Notes under the pieces: model-generated | Database searches by the model: none | What the model saw: only the letters and a program-made list of their open reading frames with translations | Told to the model about the DNA's origin: nothing | Shown here: positions 9,743 to 17,816 of the stretch, piece after piece | Position numbering within the stretch: position 1 is the stretch's first letter | How the letters are laid out: each line of letters begins with the position of its first letter | Made by a program: the position numbers and the translations under genes | Source of the DNA: Laspinema palackyanum D2a | GTDB taxonomy: Bacteria > Cyanobacteriota > Cyanobacteriia > Cyanobacteriales > Laspinemataceae | Direction: 5' to 3' | DNA length: 64,000 bases | Assembly (NCBI GenBank): GCA_025370845.1 | Contig: JAMXFF010000004.1 | Location: 124,001-188,000, forward strand

Positions 9743-9762
9743 TTACTAACGGTTGTTAGTAA
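9743..9762. promoter_or_regulatory. Operator-like inverted repeat upstream of the CHAT/NACHT operon
   Basis: Perfect 8-bp half-sites TTACTAAC (9743-9750) and GTTAGTAA (9755-9762) flank GGTT, about 50 bases upstream of the first operon start. No U-run follows on either strand, which favours a protein-binding site over a terminator. The HTH of the adjacent DUF1822 protein is an obvious candidate binder, by inference only. Confidence 0.5.
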
Positions 9763-9958
9763 ACGCCCCCTCCCGGACTATGATATAAACAAAAGGGGGA
9801 GATTTTAATCAGTCAAGAACCAGATTTTTTGACTTGGATGATACCTAACACATTTGCTAATACTTTTTAATAGGAATTAGCAGCGATCGGGCTATGCTTG
9901 GAGCTAGATTAGAGGCAATTCACAAGAAGTCCAAGCGAATACCGCAGGAGTTGACATC

Positions 9959-10153
9959 ATGCCTAGCAAATTAGAAATCTTGGTTAATATTGCGATTACC
10001 ACCCTAATTATGGCTGCCTCTAATTTTAGCACCATCGGGTCCCAAATCCAATCCATTGCCAACTCCAGTCATGGAGGCGGAATAATTGAGATGGAGCAAC
10101 GCCAAACCAGTTCCGACTGTCCTCAACCTGACCCAAATTTTGTGGGGAACTAA
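9959..10153 (+). CDS. Possible small hypothetical protein
   Basis: A 64-codon frame starts at ATG 9959 with a good Shine-Dalgarno (AGGAG, 8 bases upstream). The N-terminal half is hydrophobic (ILVNIAITTLIMAASNF), like a weak signal peptide or single membrane span; the rest is polar. It is divergent from the CHAT operon and convergent with the kinase gene. No family was recognised. The ribosome site is the main support, so it could be a membrane peptide or a chance frame. Confidence 0.35.
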   Translation: MPSKLEILVNIAITTLIMAASNFSTIGSQIQSIANSSHGGGIIEMEQRQTSSDCPQPDPNFVGN

Positions 10154-10193
10154 AGGACTCCATAACCCGAGACTCCTGTAAAAATGAGGCAAA

Positions 10194-10208
10194 AGAAACT
10201 GGGTTTCT
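10194..10208. repeat. AGAAACC-type dispersed palindrome
   Basis: AGAAACTGGGTTTCT is one copy of a short dispersed palindrome also found at 28237, 28288 and 58465. It lies just past the 3' end of the minus-strand kinase gene. Confidence 0.6.
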
Positions 10209-10238
10209 GAACGGAACGGCTGAGATTGAGCTAGAAAG

Positions 10239-11996
10239 TTAGTCCAGAAACTCAGGATTTTTGCCCCCTTTATTAACAGCCGAAGTCGTTGAATATTTTG
10301 AAATCCAGGTTTCAACTTCGGGTTTTGGATTGTTGGGTTCATAGCGCAAATGACAATTTTCTCCGGCATTTTCTGCGCCAACTGTATCTCCCTCTTCCCA
10401 CAAGACTCGTGCTAAGAGGCAATAAGCATCGGGATGAGCTGGATTAATTTCTATGGCTTTTTCTAAATGAGTTTGCGCTTGGTCATAGTCCCGTTTTCCC
10501 AGATAAGCCCAGCCTAAATTCTTATAGACAGCGGATTTTATTTTATCTTCTGTACTGCGAGGTAAAGCGACTAATAACAGTTTAATGGCTTGCTCGTATT
10601 CTTGGTTTAAGATATACAACCGACTGTGGTTGCTCATAGCAGCGGATGCGGGACGGTCCAGACGGGAGGTTTGGGCTTTCTCATAATAGGCGATCGCGCA
10701 ATCTAGGTTACCCTGCTTCTCACAAGTAGCGGCTAGTCCATACTGAGCGCTGGCAAAGTTAGAATCAAACATGAGAGAAGCCCGATAGTACAGTCCCGCT
10801 TGGTTAAACTCATCATTGTTATACTGCTGAGTGGCGATCGCATTCATTTTCGCGGCGAGTTCCGGTGACAGGAATTGCAACAGTCCCCGGATTCCAGCAA
10901 TCACTAATAATCTGACAGCAATTTTAGAGGTTATGGGAGAACGAATGAGTTGGAAAATCTGAGTTTGCATCCGATTCCAACTGAAATGATTGGAGACGGA
11001 ATGGGTAGCCAAAATCGAAATTTCTGGCGCATAAAACTCTTCCACCAATTGAATTTCATCTAACTGGTTTAACAGCCGTTCAGGATTGCGCGTTCGCTCA
11101 GTAGAGATAGGGTGAATTAACTGATTAATCGCTGCTGCCAACGCCGGATTAAAATCCGGACAACCCGCTTGCCAGCCGACTAATTCTCCCGTTTCCGGGT
11201 CCTCAAATTCTAGGGGTGAACAGCCGGTTAGTAAATAAACTATCGTCCGTCCTAGAGCAAATAAATCGGATTTGGGAAGCGCTTTTCCTTCTCGTTGCTC
11301 TGGCGGGGTGTATCCTTCAGAAATCACTCGGGTGACGGTTTGTTGTTCCCGTTTTTCGACTAAGCTGGCGCTGACTTCCCGGGCGGTTCCAAAGTCAATT
11401 AAAACCAGTTCCCCATTGGAACGTCGCATAATATTTGCGGGTTTAATATCTCGATGAAAAAAGCCTTTGCTATGAACAAATTTTAACAGTTCAGCTAATT
11501 GACGTAAAATTTCTAAAGCCTGATGGTTAGAAATTGGACCCTGTTCGGTGACCCACTGCTCTAAATTTACTCCGTCAATTTTCTCCTGGACTAAACAGCG
11601 GAGAATGGTTCCTGAGTTTAAGGTAATGAGAAAGGGACTATAGGGTTCAACGGTGGGAATTTGGGGATGTTTGAGGGCGGTTAACACCCGCGCTTCTTGC
11701 TCAAACAGGCGAATTAATGCCCGGTTATCGGTGGGTTTTAGGACTTTTAAAACTTTCAGGGGGTTGCTCCCTTGAGCGTTATCCCCCCAATCCTCGACTT
11801 CAAATAGTTCGGTGGAGGTGAGTTGAGTCAGGGGTCGTAGGGGAGAGATGAGGCGATAGCGATCGCCCACAAACAATGATGTGCCACAGCTTTGACAAAC
11901 TTGCTTGGTTTCGGGGTTTTGTCGCTGTTGGCATTGGGGATTAATGCAATAACTTACCCACTCTAGGGAATCGGTTAATTCGTGGCGATCGGTCAT
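10239..11996 (-). CDS. Ser/Thr protein kinase with N-terminal zinc ribbon and TPRs
   Basis: The 585-residue protein has a four-cysteine knuckle (Cys17, 22, 34, 37), a Hanks-type kinase domain at about 47-310, and a TPR array at about 375-560 after one hydrophobic segment near 350-370. Lys84 in KVLKVLKP is the candidate ATP lysine, HRDIKPANI at 181-189 is the catalytic loop and DFG at 201-203 the metal site, so catalysis looks intact. The TPRs show repeated A..Y.LG/A..Y.KA patterns such as HLEKAIEINPAHPDAYCLLA. The layout is common in cyanobacterial kinases of the zinc-ribbon type. ATG 11996 lies 62 bases after the STAND gene on the same strand, so cotranscription is possible. It probably phosphorylates a partner recruited by the TPRs. 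Confidence 0.9.
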   Translation of the reverse strand: MTDRHELTDSLEWVSYCINPQCQQRQNPETKQVCQSCGTSLFVGDRYRLISPLRPLTQLTSTELFEVEDWGDNAQGSNPLKVLKVLKPTDNRALIRLFEQEARVLTALKHPQIPTVEPYSPFLITLNSGTILRCLVQEKIDGVNLEQWVTEQGPISNHQALEILRQLAELLKFVHSKGFFHRDIKPANIMRRSNGELVLIDFGTAREVSASLVEKREQQTVTRVISEGYTPPEQREGKALPKSDLFALGRTIVYLLTGCSPLEFEDPETGELVGWQAGCPDFNPALAAAINQLIHPISTERTRNPERLLNQLDEIQLVEEFYAPEISILATHSVSNHFSWNRMQTQIFQLIRSPITSKIAVRLLVIAGIRGLLQFLSPELAAKMNAIATQQYNNDEFNQAGLYYRASLMFDSNFASAQYGLAATCEKQGNLDCAIAYYEKAQTSRLDRPASAAMSNHSRLYILNQEYEQAIKLLLVALPRSTEDKIKSAVYKNLGWAYLGKRDYDQAQTHLEKAIEINPAHPDAYCLLARVLWEEGDTVGAENAGENCHLRYEPNNPKPEVETWISKYSTTSAVNKGGKNPEFLD

Positions 11997-12058
11997 GATT
12001 CACACCCCCTTGGTTTTCGTGATTTGATGGAGTTGAAATCGGTTAATCTTATCATACT

Positions 12059-13993
12059 TTAACCCGGGTATTTAGGCAAGAGATTGAGCAAATTCTGAAG
12101 ATTCTCGGCGGCATATCCCACTTCTAAGGCGGATTTTCCCTCTAGCATAGCGAGCATCTGGTTCAGATAAACCCCTAACCGGCGATCGCTTCTTAATTTC
12201 ATAACCAGTGTTTCTTTGATAGGGGTCAGAATTAGTCGGACTTGCAGGGAGTTGATTTCGGGGTTTAGGTTATCATCGATCGCCAATTGATGGGTACGAA
12301 GTCTGTCAAATATATCTAGGTTTTGAGTGGGGATTGCTGTCCTGATTTCCTGGCAAACCCTGTTAATTAAATCTTTCGTGATATATTTCATTACCGCCGG
12401 TTGGAGAGTAAAGTGCGCTTCATCCTCTACTGTGCTAATTTCTAAGAGCGATCGCCGACTCAGGGACTTGATAATTTGGAGCCATTCCGATTCAGAAAAG
12501 GCTGATAATATCTGTGATTTTAAGGCAGACAGGGAAAGGGGTTTTCTGGCGATTGCTAATCCGTACATGATTTCTTGTTCTCCCTCAGATACGGTTTCCC
12601 AATGTTGTTTCAATACCTCCTGCAAAGCATCATCGACTACTACGGTGTTTTTTTGAATAAAACTAGAAACTTTGCCCGTAAAATAATCGTTTATAATTGG
12701 ACAAATTGTCATTAAAGCCAAAGGATTTGCCCGATAAAGTTCAATTAATTTGGGCCAATCTTCGGGGTCTTTGAGTTGGTTGTCTTGTAAAATATGGCGG
12801 GCCGCTGCCGGTTCTAATCCTTGAATTGGTAACAGATGAGTCGTCAAATGTTCTTGTTCTAAGTAAGGCATGGACTGGGACGGCTCACGACTGGTCACCA
12901 GCAAACAACTTTGATGATTTTCCCGACTAATTTGGCGAATCAGTTCACCATAATCCTCATATTCATCTCGATATTGTCCGGATAATTGTCCACTGGCTAA
13001 GAGGGGTTCCCATTCATCAAAAATCAGGAGACATCGTTGCGATCGCAAACTATCCATCAGCCGATTAATCGCCTCTTTTGAGGTTTTCGGTAAATTAACG
13101 GAAAATTGAGGACGCAGAGATTGGAGGACATTTCCTAAAAGTTCAATTAGAGGGGGGGCATCGCGCAGGGAAATCCATTTTACATGGTCAAAATTATGTT
13201 GAATCTTTTGAGCGCAGCGGATGGATAAATAGGTTTTACCCATTCCACCCAATCCCAATAACACCACTAATCGAGCGCGATCGCACACAATCCACTGGGT
13301 CAAAGTCGTCAATTCTTCTTCCCGTCCATAGAAATGAGACAGTTCCGGCGCTTCCTCTTCCCAATTCCTCAACGGTAACTCTACAGGCAATTTCCAATTC
13401 CCCAAGGGAGGCATTTTTTGCTCAGGTGCTTTTTCTAACGCAGGATAATTGATATCCGTTGCTTCAAGACCCTGTTGCATCCATTCGTCATATAAACAGT
13501 CCAAAAAAATCTGAGATAACCCGTTCAAAACCCAATGTTCGCAGGTCTCAGAATCCGGATTAAGAAACTTTCTAATGGTTTCTGAACTGGGGGGATATAA
13601 ATCATTCAAAGTTTCAATCCAAACTTTATTAAATTTTCCCCAAGCAATGCCTCGACCTTGCTTGAAACTTTCTAACTTTTGGGTCATTTCCTGTTTAAAT
13701 TTTCGCGGAACATTTTGATGACTGTAGTCACGATAGGGACGATTCAGCAACAGGCGACATAATCCATCAATCAACCAATACTCGACAGTGGAAGCGGTAT
13801 CCTCCAAAATTCGTTTGACCTGCGCTTCCGTTGGCACTTCTCCCAAATTCACCGAGTCTCTGCGCCAATCTTGTAAAATGTCATTGATTTTCTTGTCATA
13901 GTCTTTCAGGAATTTATCCTGTAACCGTCTTCGCTGTTCGGAACTCAGGGGAACAGGACGATGATTTCTTTCCGGCGGAAGGGTTTGATACAT
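12059..13993 (-). CDS. STAND (NB-ARC-like) ATPase with duplicated N-terminal module
   Basis: The protein is about 644 residues from ATG 13993; a TTG at 14017 would add eight. Numbering from the TTG, Walker A is GLGGMGKT at 255-262, preceded by FYGREEELTTLTQWI, which is typical of NB-ARC entry. Walker B is LLIFDEWEPL and a sensor-like CLLVTSREPS follows. The region beyond about 440 is helical with a winged-helix-like segment; no WD or TPR repeats are visible. The N-terminus carries two similar units, TVEYWLIDGLCRLLL and TCEHWVLNGLSQIFL, about 75 residues apart, suggesting a duplicated effector-associated module. Such ATPases act as ligand-triggered switches. It is followed by the kinase gene and lies divergent from the 146-aa gene. 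Confidence 0.8.
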   Translation of the reverse strand: MYQTLPPERNHRPVPLSSEQRRRLQDKFLKDYDKKINDILQDWRRDSVNLGEVPTEAQVKRILEDTASTVEYWLIDGLCRLLLNRPYRDYSHQNVPRKFKQEMTQKLESFKQGRGIAWGKFNKVWIETLNDLYPPSSETIRKFLNPDSETCEHWVLNGLSQIFLDCLYDEWMQQGLEATDINYPALEKAPEQKMPPLGNWKLPVELPLRNWEEEAPELSHFYGREEELTTLTQWIVCDRARLVVLLGLGGMGKTYLSIRCAQKIQHNFDHVKWISLRDAPPLIELLGNVLQSLRPQFSVNLPKTSKEAINRLMDSLRSQRCLLIFDEWEPLLASGQLSGQYRDEYEDYGELIRQISRENHQSCLLVTSREPSQSMPYLEQEHLTTHLLPIQGLEPAAARHILQDNQLKDPEDWPKLIELYRANPLALMTICPIINDYFTGKVSSFIQKNTVVVDDALQEVLKQHWETVSEGEQEIMYGLAIARKPLSLSALKSQILSAFSESEWLQIIKSLSRRSLLEISTVEDEAHFTLQPAVMKYITKDLINRVCQEIRTAIPTQNLDIFDRLRTHQLAIDDNLNPEINSLQVRLILTPIKETLVMKLRSDRRLGVYLNQMLAMLEGKSALEVGYAAENLQNLLNLLPKYPG

Positions 13994-14599
13994 GGGAGTT
14001 CTACATCTTCTTAACAATGACGTTGAGTCTTGAAGTTCGAGGGAAGTGGCAAATGAGTTTTAAATGGGGGTTAAATTGGCCTTAAGCGCTGCTCCCTTTT
14101 CATCGAATTAAGCTATTCTACTATTTTCACTGATTTTGGTGATTTTGGAAAGAGGCGAACGGGTAATTTTTCCTCAATGTAGGAATCCTGGACTGCAGCA
14201 ACTGCTGGAATTAGCCATAGTAGGGAAAGATTGAATAGCTCTTTTCCCCCGCAACCCTGAGCTCAGACGCCCTCCAAAATCCCCCCTTCATTGACCGACA
14301 ACCCGGGTCGCATCCCTGACCCTTGGTCAAATTGGCGTTAAATTGGTCTCAAATTGGCGTTAAATTTAGAGTCTTTTAAAATCAAATCGATACAATAGTC
14401 ACATCAGACTTTTTCTGTCACAGTCCTGACAAAAATAAAGGGTTAAATTTACCAATTCATGGAAAGTTGACCCGTTAAAATTTTCAGGGAGGATAGAAGT
14501 ATCTGAAACATTCAATGGATTAAGTTTGGCTCAAATCATAATTAAGAAGGTTAATCCCTTCTCCACCCATCTTGACTTAACTTTTTTCTAAATGACAGT
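13994..14599. other. Divergent intergenic region
   Basis: About 600 bases separate the STAND gene from the plus-strand 146-aa gene. The region holds the direct repeats at 14328-14366 and a further TTAAATTGGCCTTAAG at about 14071. No gene or RNA was recognised. It should contain promoters for both directions. Confidence 0.45.
14328..14366. repeat. Two 17-bp direct repeats at 22-bp spacing
   Basis: CAAATTGGCGTTAAATT occurs at 14328-14344 and 14350-14366, an exact repeat with a 22-bp period, close to two DNA helical turns. Its place between divergent genes makes it operator-like. Confidence 0.6.
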
Positions 14600-15040
14600 A
14601 TGGCTATCAATCTTGACCTGTTTTCTGGGACCAACTTCCGCTCGACGATTCAAAACTATTGCAGCCAACTCAAATGGCGGATTAATGACATTAACGATCG
14701 CCGAGCAATTTTGCGATTCAATGCTTCCTCTGGCAATACGCAAACTCTGTTTATTATCCGCTATGAAAATACCCTAGAATTTTCTGTGCCTAGCGGCTTG
14801 AAATTTAACAGCGATTCTGAAATCCCCGGGGTATTTTCTACCTACTTGCTGGTTAAAAATGCTTCGTATAAGCTGGGATTTTGGTGCATTGAAGAAATTA
14901 GCGGCCAAAAAGTGTTTTCAATTATGCACAATGCGGAAATCAGTCTCATCAATGCCAATTACTTTGAGCGGGTGGTTTTAAGGCTGGTAAATGAGTGCGA
15001 CGAGTTTGAACAAGCCATCACTCACATCTTGAATTGTTAA
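14600..15040 (+). CDS. Possible YbjN/CesT-type chaperone-fold protein
   Basis: The 146-residue protein starts with an amphipathic helix (FRSTIQNYCSQLKWRIND), followed by strand-rich sequence (RAILRFNAS, TLFIIRYENTLEFSVPS) and a C-terminal helix pair (YFERVVLRLVNECDEFEQAI). That order resembles the YbjN / type III chaperone (CesT) fold, which often serves as a small partner-binding protein. The resemblance is judged by pattern only. It has no signal peptide or membrane span. ATG 14600 is preferred over a frame-shifted ATG at 14592. It is followed 124 bases later by the 409-aa orphan on the same strand, and the two may act together with the divergent STAND/kinase genes. Confidence 0.55.
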   Translation: MAINLDLFSGTNFRSTIQNYCSQLKWRINDINDRRAILRFNASSGNTQTLFIIRYENTLEFSVPSGLKFNSDSEIPGVFSTYLLVKNASYKLGFWCIEEISGQKVFSIMHNAEISLINANYFERVVLRLVNECDEFEQAITHILNC

Positions 15041-15164
15041 ATCTTGAACTTTATAGATTATTTGAATAATTAGGGCAATTAATCTGGTTTTTTTATATCT
15101 CAAACAGATTTACATTTATCACCCATTTACTTCCTAAAAAGGTCAATTACCCGTTAAATGTTCC

Positions 15165-16394
15165 ATGATGATTATCCGCCAACCCCTTTATATTTATCCA
15201 GGCGATCGCTTAGATTCGGAACTCGATCGCCTCCGTCAACTCTTCAGTGCCACCGCGATTAAATCTAGCGAATCCGGACCCCCATTCAACCACGTTTTCC
15301 TGCTCGGACCCCGCACGGCTAAGACCACTTCTCAACTCTTAAAATATTGGGGTTTAACCCTCAATCAATCCTTTGATTCTACCCCAATAATTGCCTGGGG
15401 AGTCTGGATGCCGCCTCAAGACAACCCACTCCATGCTCCCTTGGTCCAAGTTTATCGTCCTCTGAGACAATCCGGCGATCGTCCCCTACTCATTTCCGAA
15501 CAACCCTTGCAACCGGGAGAACTGATTATTGTGACTGAACACTGCGATTCCTTAGTGATGTTATCCCCCTCTGAAGTCACCCAAACTCTCCCGGATAACC
15601 TCCAGTGGTTTGTCTGGCATTCTGACATTTCTATGAAAAATTTTAGGCCAATTTATGGTCAAGCCTATCCCCCAATTTCCCAACGCCAAAAACCAGTTAA
15701 TCCTCTTTATAATTCCGGTCCAATCCTCCAGACTTCCCCTCCCTGGTTTAGCGATTTTTATCCCGAAACAACCTTTTCTTTAACTGTAAAAACTCCTTCA
15801 TTTCAACTTGTTTCTCTCCTCCCTTATGAAGACTTAGCCCCCTTTACCCTGGCGTTGAATAACGCTCCTTGGACTCGACAAATTAGGGAATCCTCTAGTC
15901 ACGATATCTGCAATCTTGTCCCCTGGAGTCAATCCCGGACCTGTCCCTCCGTTGTTAAACAAATGGTGTGGCAACTTCAAAATCCCAACTTGAAAAGAAA
16001 GGTTGCCGAACTCACCGGAATTCCGGTAATAAGTCGTCGAGAATTAATCGGTAGTCGCCTTCGTCCTGGCGATCGCCTTTTCCCCGGACAAAATCCCCCC
16101 AGGGACGGCAAACTCAGGGTTCAACTTCATTGGGTCTTGCAAGTGCCTGATTCCCAACAACGTCCTTGGGATCTGCGAGTTAGCCCTCTCAATGCTGGCG
16201 AAACCCCCCAAATTGTTTACGCCGCAAAACCCAATTCTGCCCTCTGCTTGTTAATTGGAACAGATTCTTCCTACGAGATTCCTCTGATTCCCGAGAATGC
16301 CGGAGACCGCCTCTCAATTATCATGACTTTTGAGGCCAAAGTTGACCCTACTCATTCCCCCATTTCCCACCCCACTGTTGGGGAATCCTATTAA
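15165..16394 (+). CDS. Unrecognised 409-residue soluble protein
   Basis: I do not recognise this protein. It has no signal peptide or clear membrane span. It is rich in Pro, Ser and Trp and looks mainly beta-structured. The motif PGDRL occurs twice, near residue 12 (YPGDRLDSELDRL) and near 303 (RPGDRLFPG), suggesting two related halves or a duplicated domain. The final 100 residues (LRVQLHWVLQVP to RLSIIMTFEAKV) look like a beta-sandwich. Two adjacent ATGs occur at 15165 and 15168. It follows the 146-aa gene on the same strand. Its position next to the STAND/CHAT island makes an accessory role plausible, but no function can be assigned. Confidence 0.55.
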   Translation: MMIIRQPLYIYPGDRLDSELDRLRQLFSATAIKSSESGPPFNHVFLLGPRTAKTTSQLLKYWGLTLNQSFDSTPIIAWGVWMPPQDNPLHAPLVQVYRPLRQSGDRPLLISEQPLQPGELIIVTEHCDSLVMLSPSEVTQTLPDNLQWFVWHSDISMKNFRPIYGQAYPPISQRQKPVNPLYNSGPILQTSPPWFSDFYPETTFSLTVKTPSFQLVSLLPYEDLAPFTLALNNAPWTRQIRESSSHDICNLVPWSQSRTCPSVVKQMVWQLQNPNLKRKVAELTGIPVISRRELIGSRLRPGDRLFPGQNPPRDGKLRVQLHWVLQVPDSQQRPWDLRVSPLNAGETPQIVYAAKPNSALCLLIGTDSSYEIPLIPENAGDRLSIIMTFEAKVDPTHSPISHPTVGESY

Positions 16395-16709
16395 GGTATA
16401 AGAGAAAAATATTTTTCTAAGAGTTGGGCCATTTTTTCTGGATCACCTCTTAAAAATGTCGAGGTTATGGCTTCTTTTTTGCTCGGGGAATAAGCGGATT
16501 TTTCCCAATAATTTTTAGGGGAAAATGTAGGCTATTTTAAGGTTTGCTATGCAAACTTATTTATAAAATGCCCGAATCTTTACGATAGCGACAGAAACTA
16601 TTTTTCTGTCTTCGGGCTTTATAAATTCCCGGCTTTGGGATTAATAAATCTTGGCAATTTCTAAGTTTAGAATTAGTGAAGATTCAGGGATAGAACCCAG
16701 GTCAGAGTT
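16395..16709. other. Convergent intergenic region
   Basis: These 315 bases lie between converging genes. Apart from the nested hairpin at 16570-16617 nothing was recognised. Confidence 0.4.
16570..16617. terminator. Nested hairpin, probable bidirectional terminator
   Basis: An outer stem GCCCGAA/TTCGGGC (16570-16576 with 16611-16617) encloses an inner stem ACAGAAA/TTTCTGT (16591-16597 with 16603-16609). TTTATAA lies on one side and TTTTATAA, read on the minus strand, on the other. The convergent gene context fits termination; a small structured RNA is an alternative. Confidence 0.5.
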
Positions 16710-16940
16710 CTAACCGTCAGACTGTTCTGAAGGTTTGGGGAACGGTTCGTAGTCAATCTCGAAGGCTTCAGCTAGGACTTGTCGGGCTTTTTCGGCCCAA
16801 TTTGGGTCTTGTTTAATGCGATCGCGAAAGCGTTCGGACACGCGAATGGTGATCAGCGCACTCAGAGGCTCGTTGCGCTCGGTCCGAAAGCTGAGTGATT
16901 TACCAAAGTCTGGGTTTCCCCCCGGTCTTCCTCGTCCCAC
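16710..16940 (-). CDS. Small RHH-like conserved cyanobacterial protein
   Basis: The 76-residue protein starts at GTG 16940, preceded by an ideal AGGAGG five bases upstream, which fixes the start. The N-terminus GRGRPGGNPDF is basic and AT-hook-like. The segment ITIRVSERFRDRIK followed by WAEKARQVLAEAFE has the strand-helix-helix pattern of ribbon-helix-helix proteins. I recall similar GRPGGNPDF proteins in many cyanobacteria without a defined function. It may bind DNA; an antitoxin role is possible, but no toxin-like gene lies beside it. Confidence 0.65.
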   Translation of the reverse strand: MGRGRPGGNPDFGKSLSFRTERNEPLSALITIRVSERFRDRIKQDPNWAEKARQVLAEAFEIDYEPFPKPSEQSDG

Positions 16941-17183
16941 TAGGCCCTCCTGGGTTGAAAGTCAGACCTGATTATAGCAGAGTCAAGGAGATGACAATTT
17001 AAGCGCTGCTTTTTTTAGAGCGGGGTAGCGATGCCACCGGAACCGCGCTGTTGGATTCGGCTTAAAAAAGCCCTAAAAATGGGTCTATATTCGTTATATC
17101 ATTTCACGAAGGAGATTTACAAATTGCCCCGGTTTGAGCTTATTTTGGGGCAGTCGGATAAAAAAATCCTAGGGGATGTAATC

Positions 17184-17788
17184 ATGACGATCGCCATTCA
17201 GAAAAACTTAACCTTTGACCAATTTATCGCGCAGTATCCCGAAGATGGGGGATATTATAAACTGGTGAATGGAGAAGTTTTGGAAAGGCGAGTCCCTAGA
17301 AATCATGATGATGTTGCGGATTTTATTGCCGATGGGTTTAAAGGTGAAATCCACCGGATGAATTTAAACTAGGTTGTTAAAATACAGCAGTAATTAGAAC
17401 GGTGTCTGCCGCCGGAATTGAGCAAGGGTGTCAACCGGATGTAGCCGTTATTGATAGCAATGTCTGGCGCAGCGATCGCTCGGACTACAATGCATTACGA
17501 GAACCGATTCAGGTGGCGGTAGAGGTCACTTCAACGAATTGGAAAGATGATTATCTCGATAAGTTTGAGGAATATCAACGGTTAGGAATTCCTGAATATT
17601 GGATCGTGGATTATTTAGCCATTGGCAGTCGAGGATTTCTGGGAAGCCCGAAAGTGCCGACGGTTTTTGTGTTTGCCTTAGAATCCCAGGGTCAGTATCG
17701 GCGCACCCAGTTTACCGCAGGCGATCGCATCCTCTCCCCGACTTTCCCCGAACTGTCCCTGACGGCACAACAGGTTTTAACAGCATAG
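17184..17788 (+). pseudogene. Broken Uma2 (DUF820) family endonuclease-like gene
   Basis: The first part from ATG 17184 reads as a Uma2 N-terminus (YYKLVNGEVLERR, HDDVADFIADGF) and ends at a TAG at 17370-17372. The family pattern then resumes in another frame: VSAAGIEQGCQPDVAVID from 17402, then VAVEVTSTNWKDDYLDKFEEY, IPEYWIVDYLA and a normal C-terminus to 17788. Both a stop and a frameshift (between about 17372 and 17392) are needed to explain it. The catalytic Asp/Glu/Lys region of the PD-(D/E)XK-like fold lies in the second part. Uma2 genes are highly multiplied in cyanobacteria and decay often, so loss here is unsurprising. Confidence 0.8.
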
Positions 17789-17816
17789 CCGCCTGATTTA
17801 ATCACAACTTTTTGGG

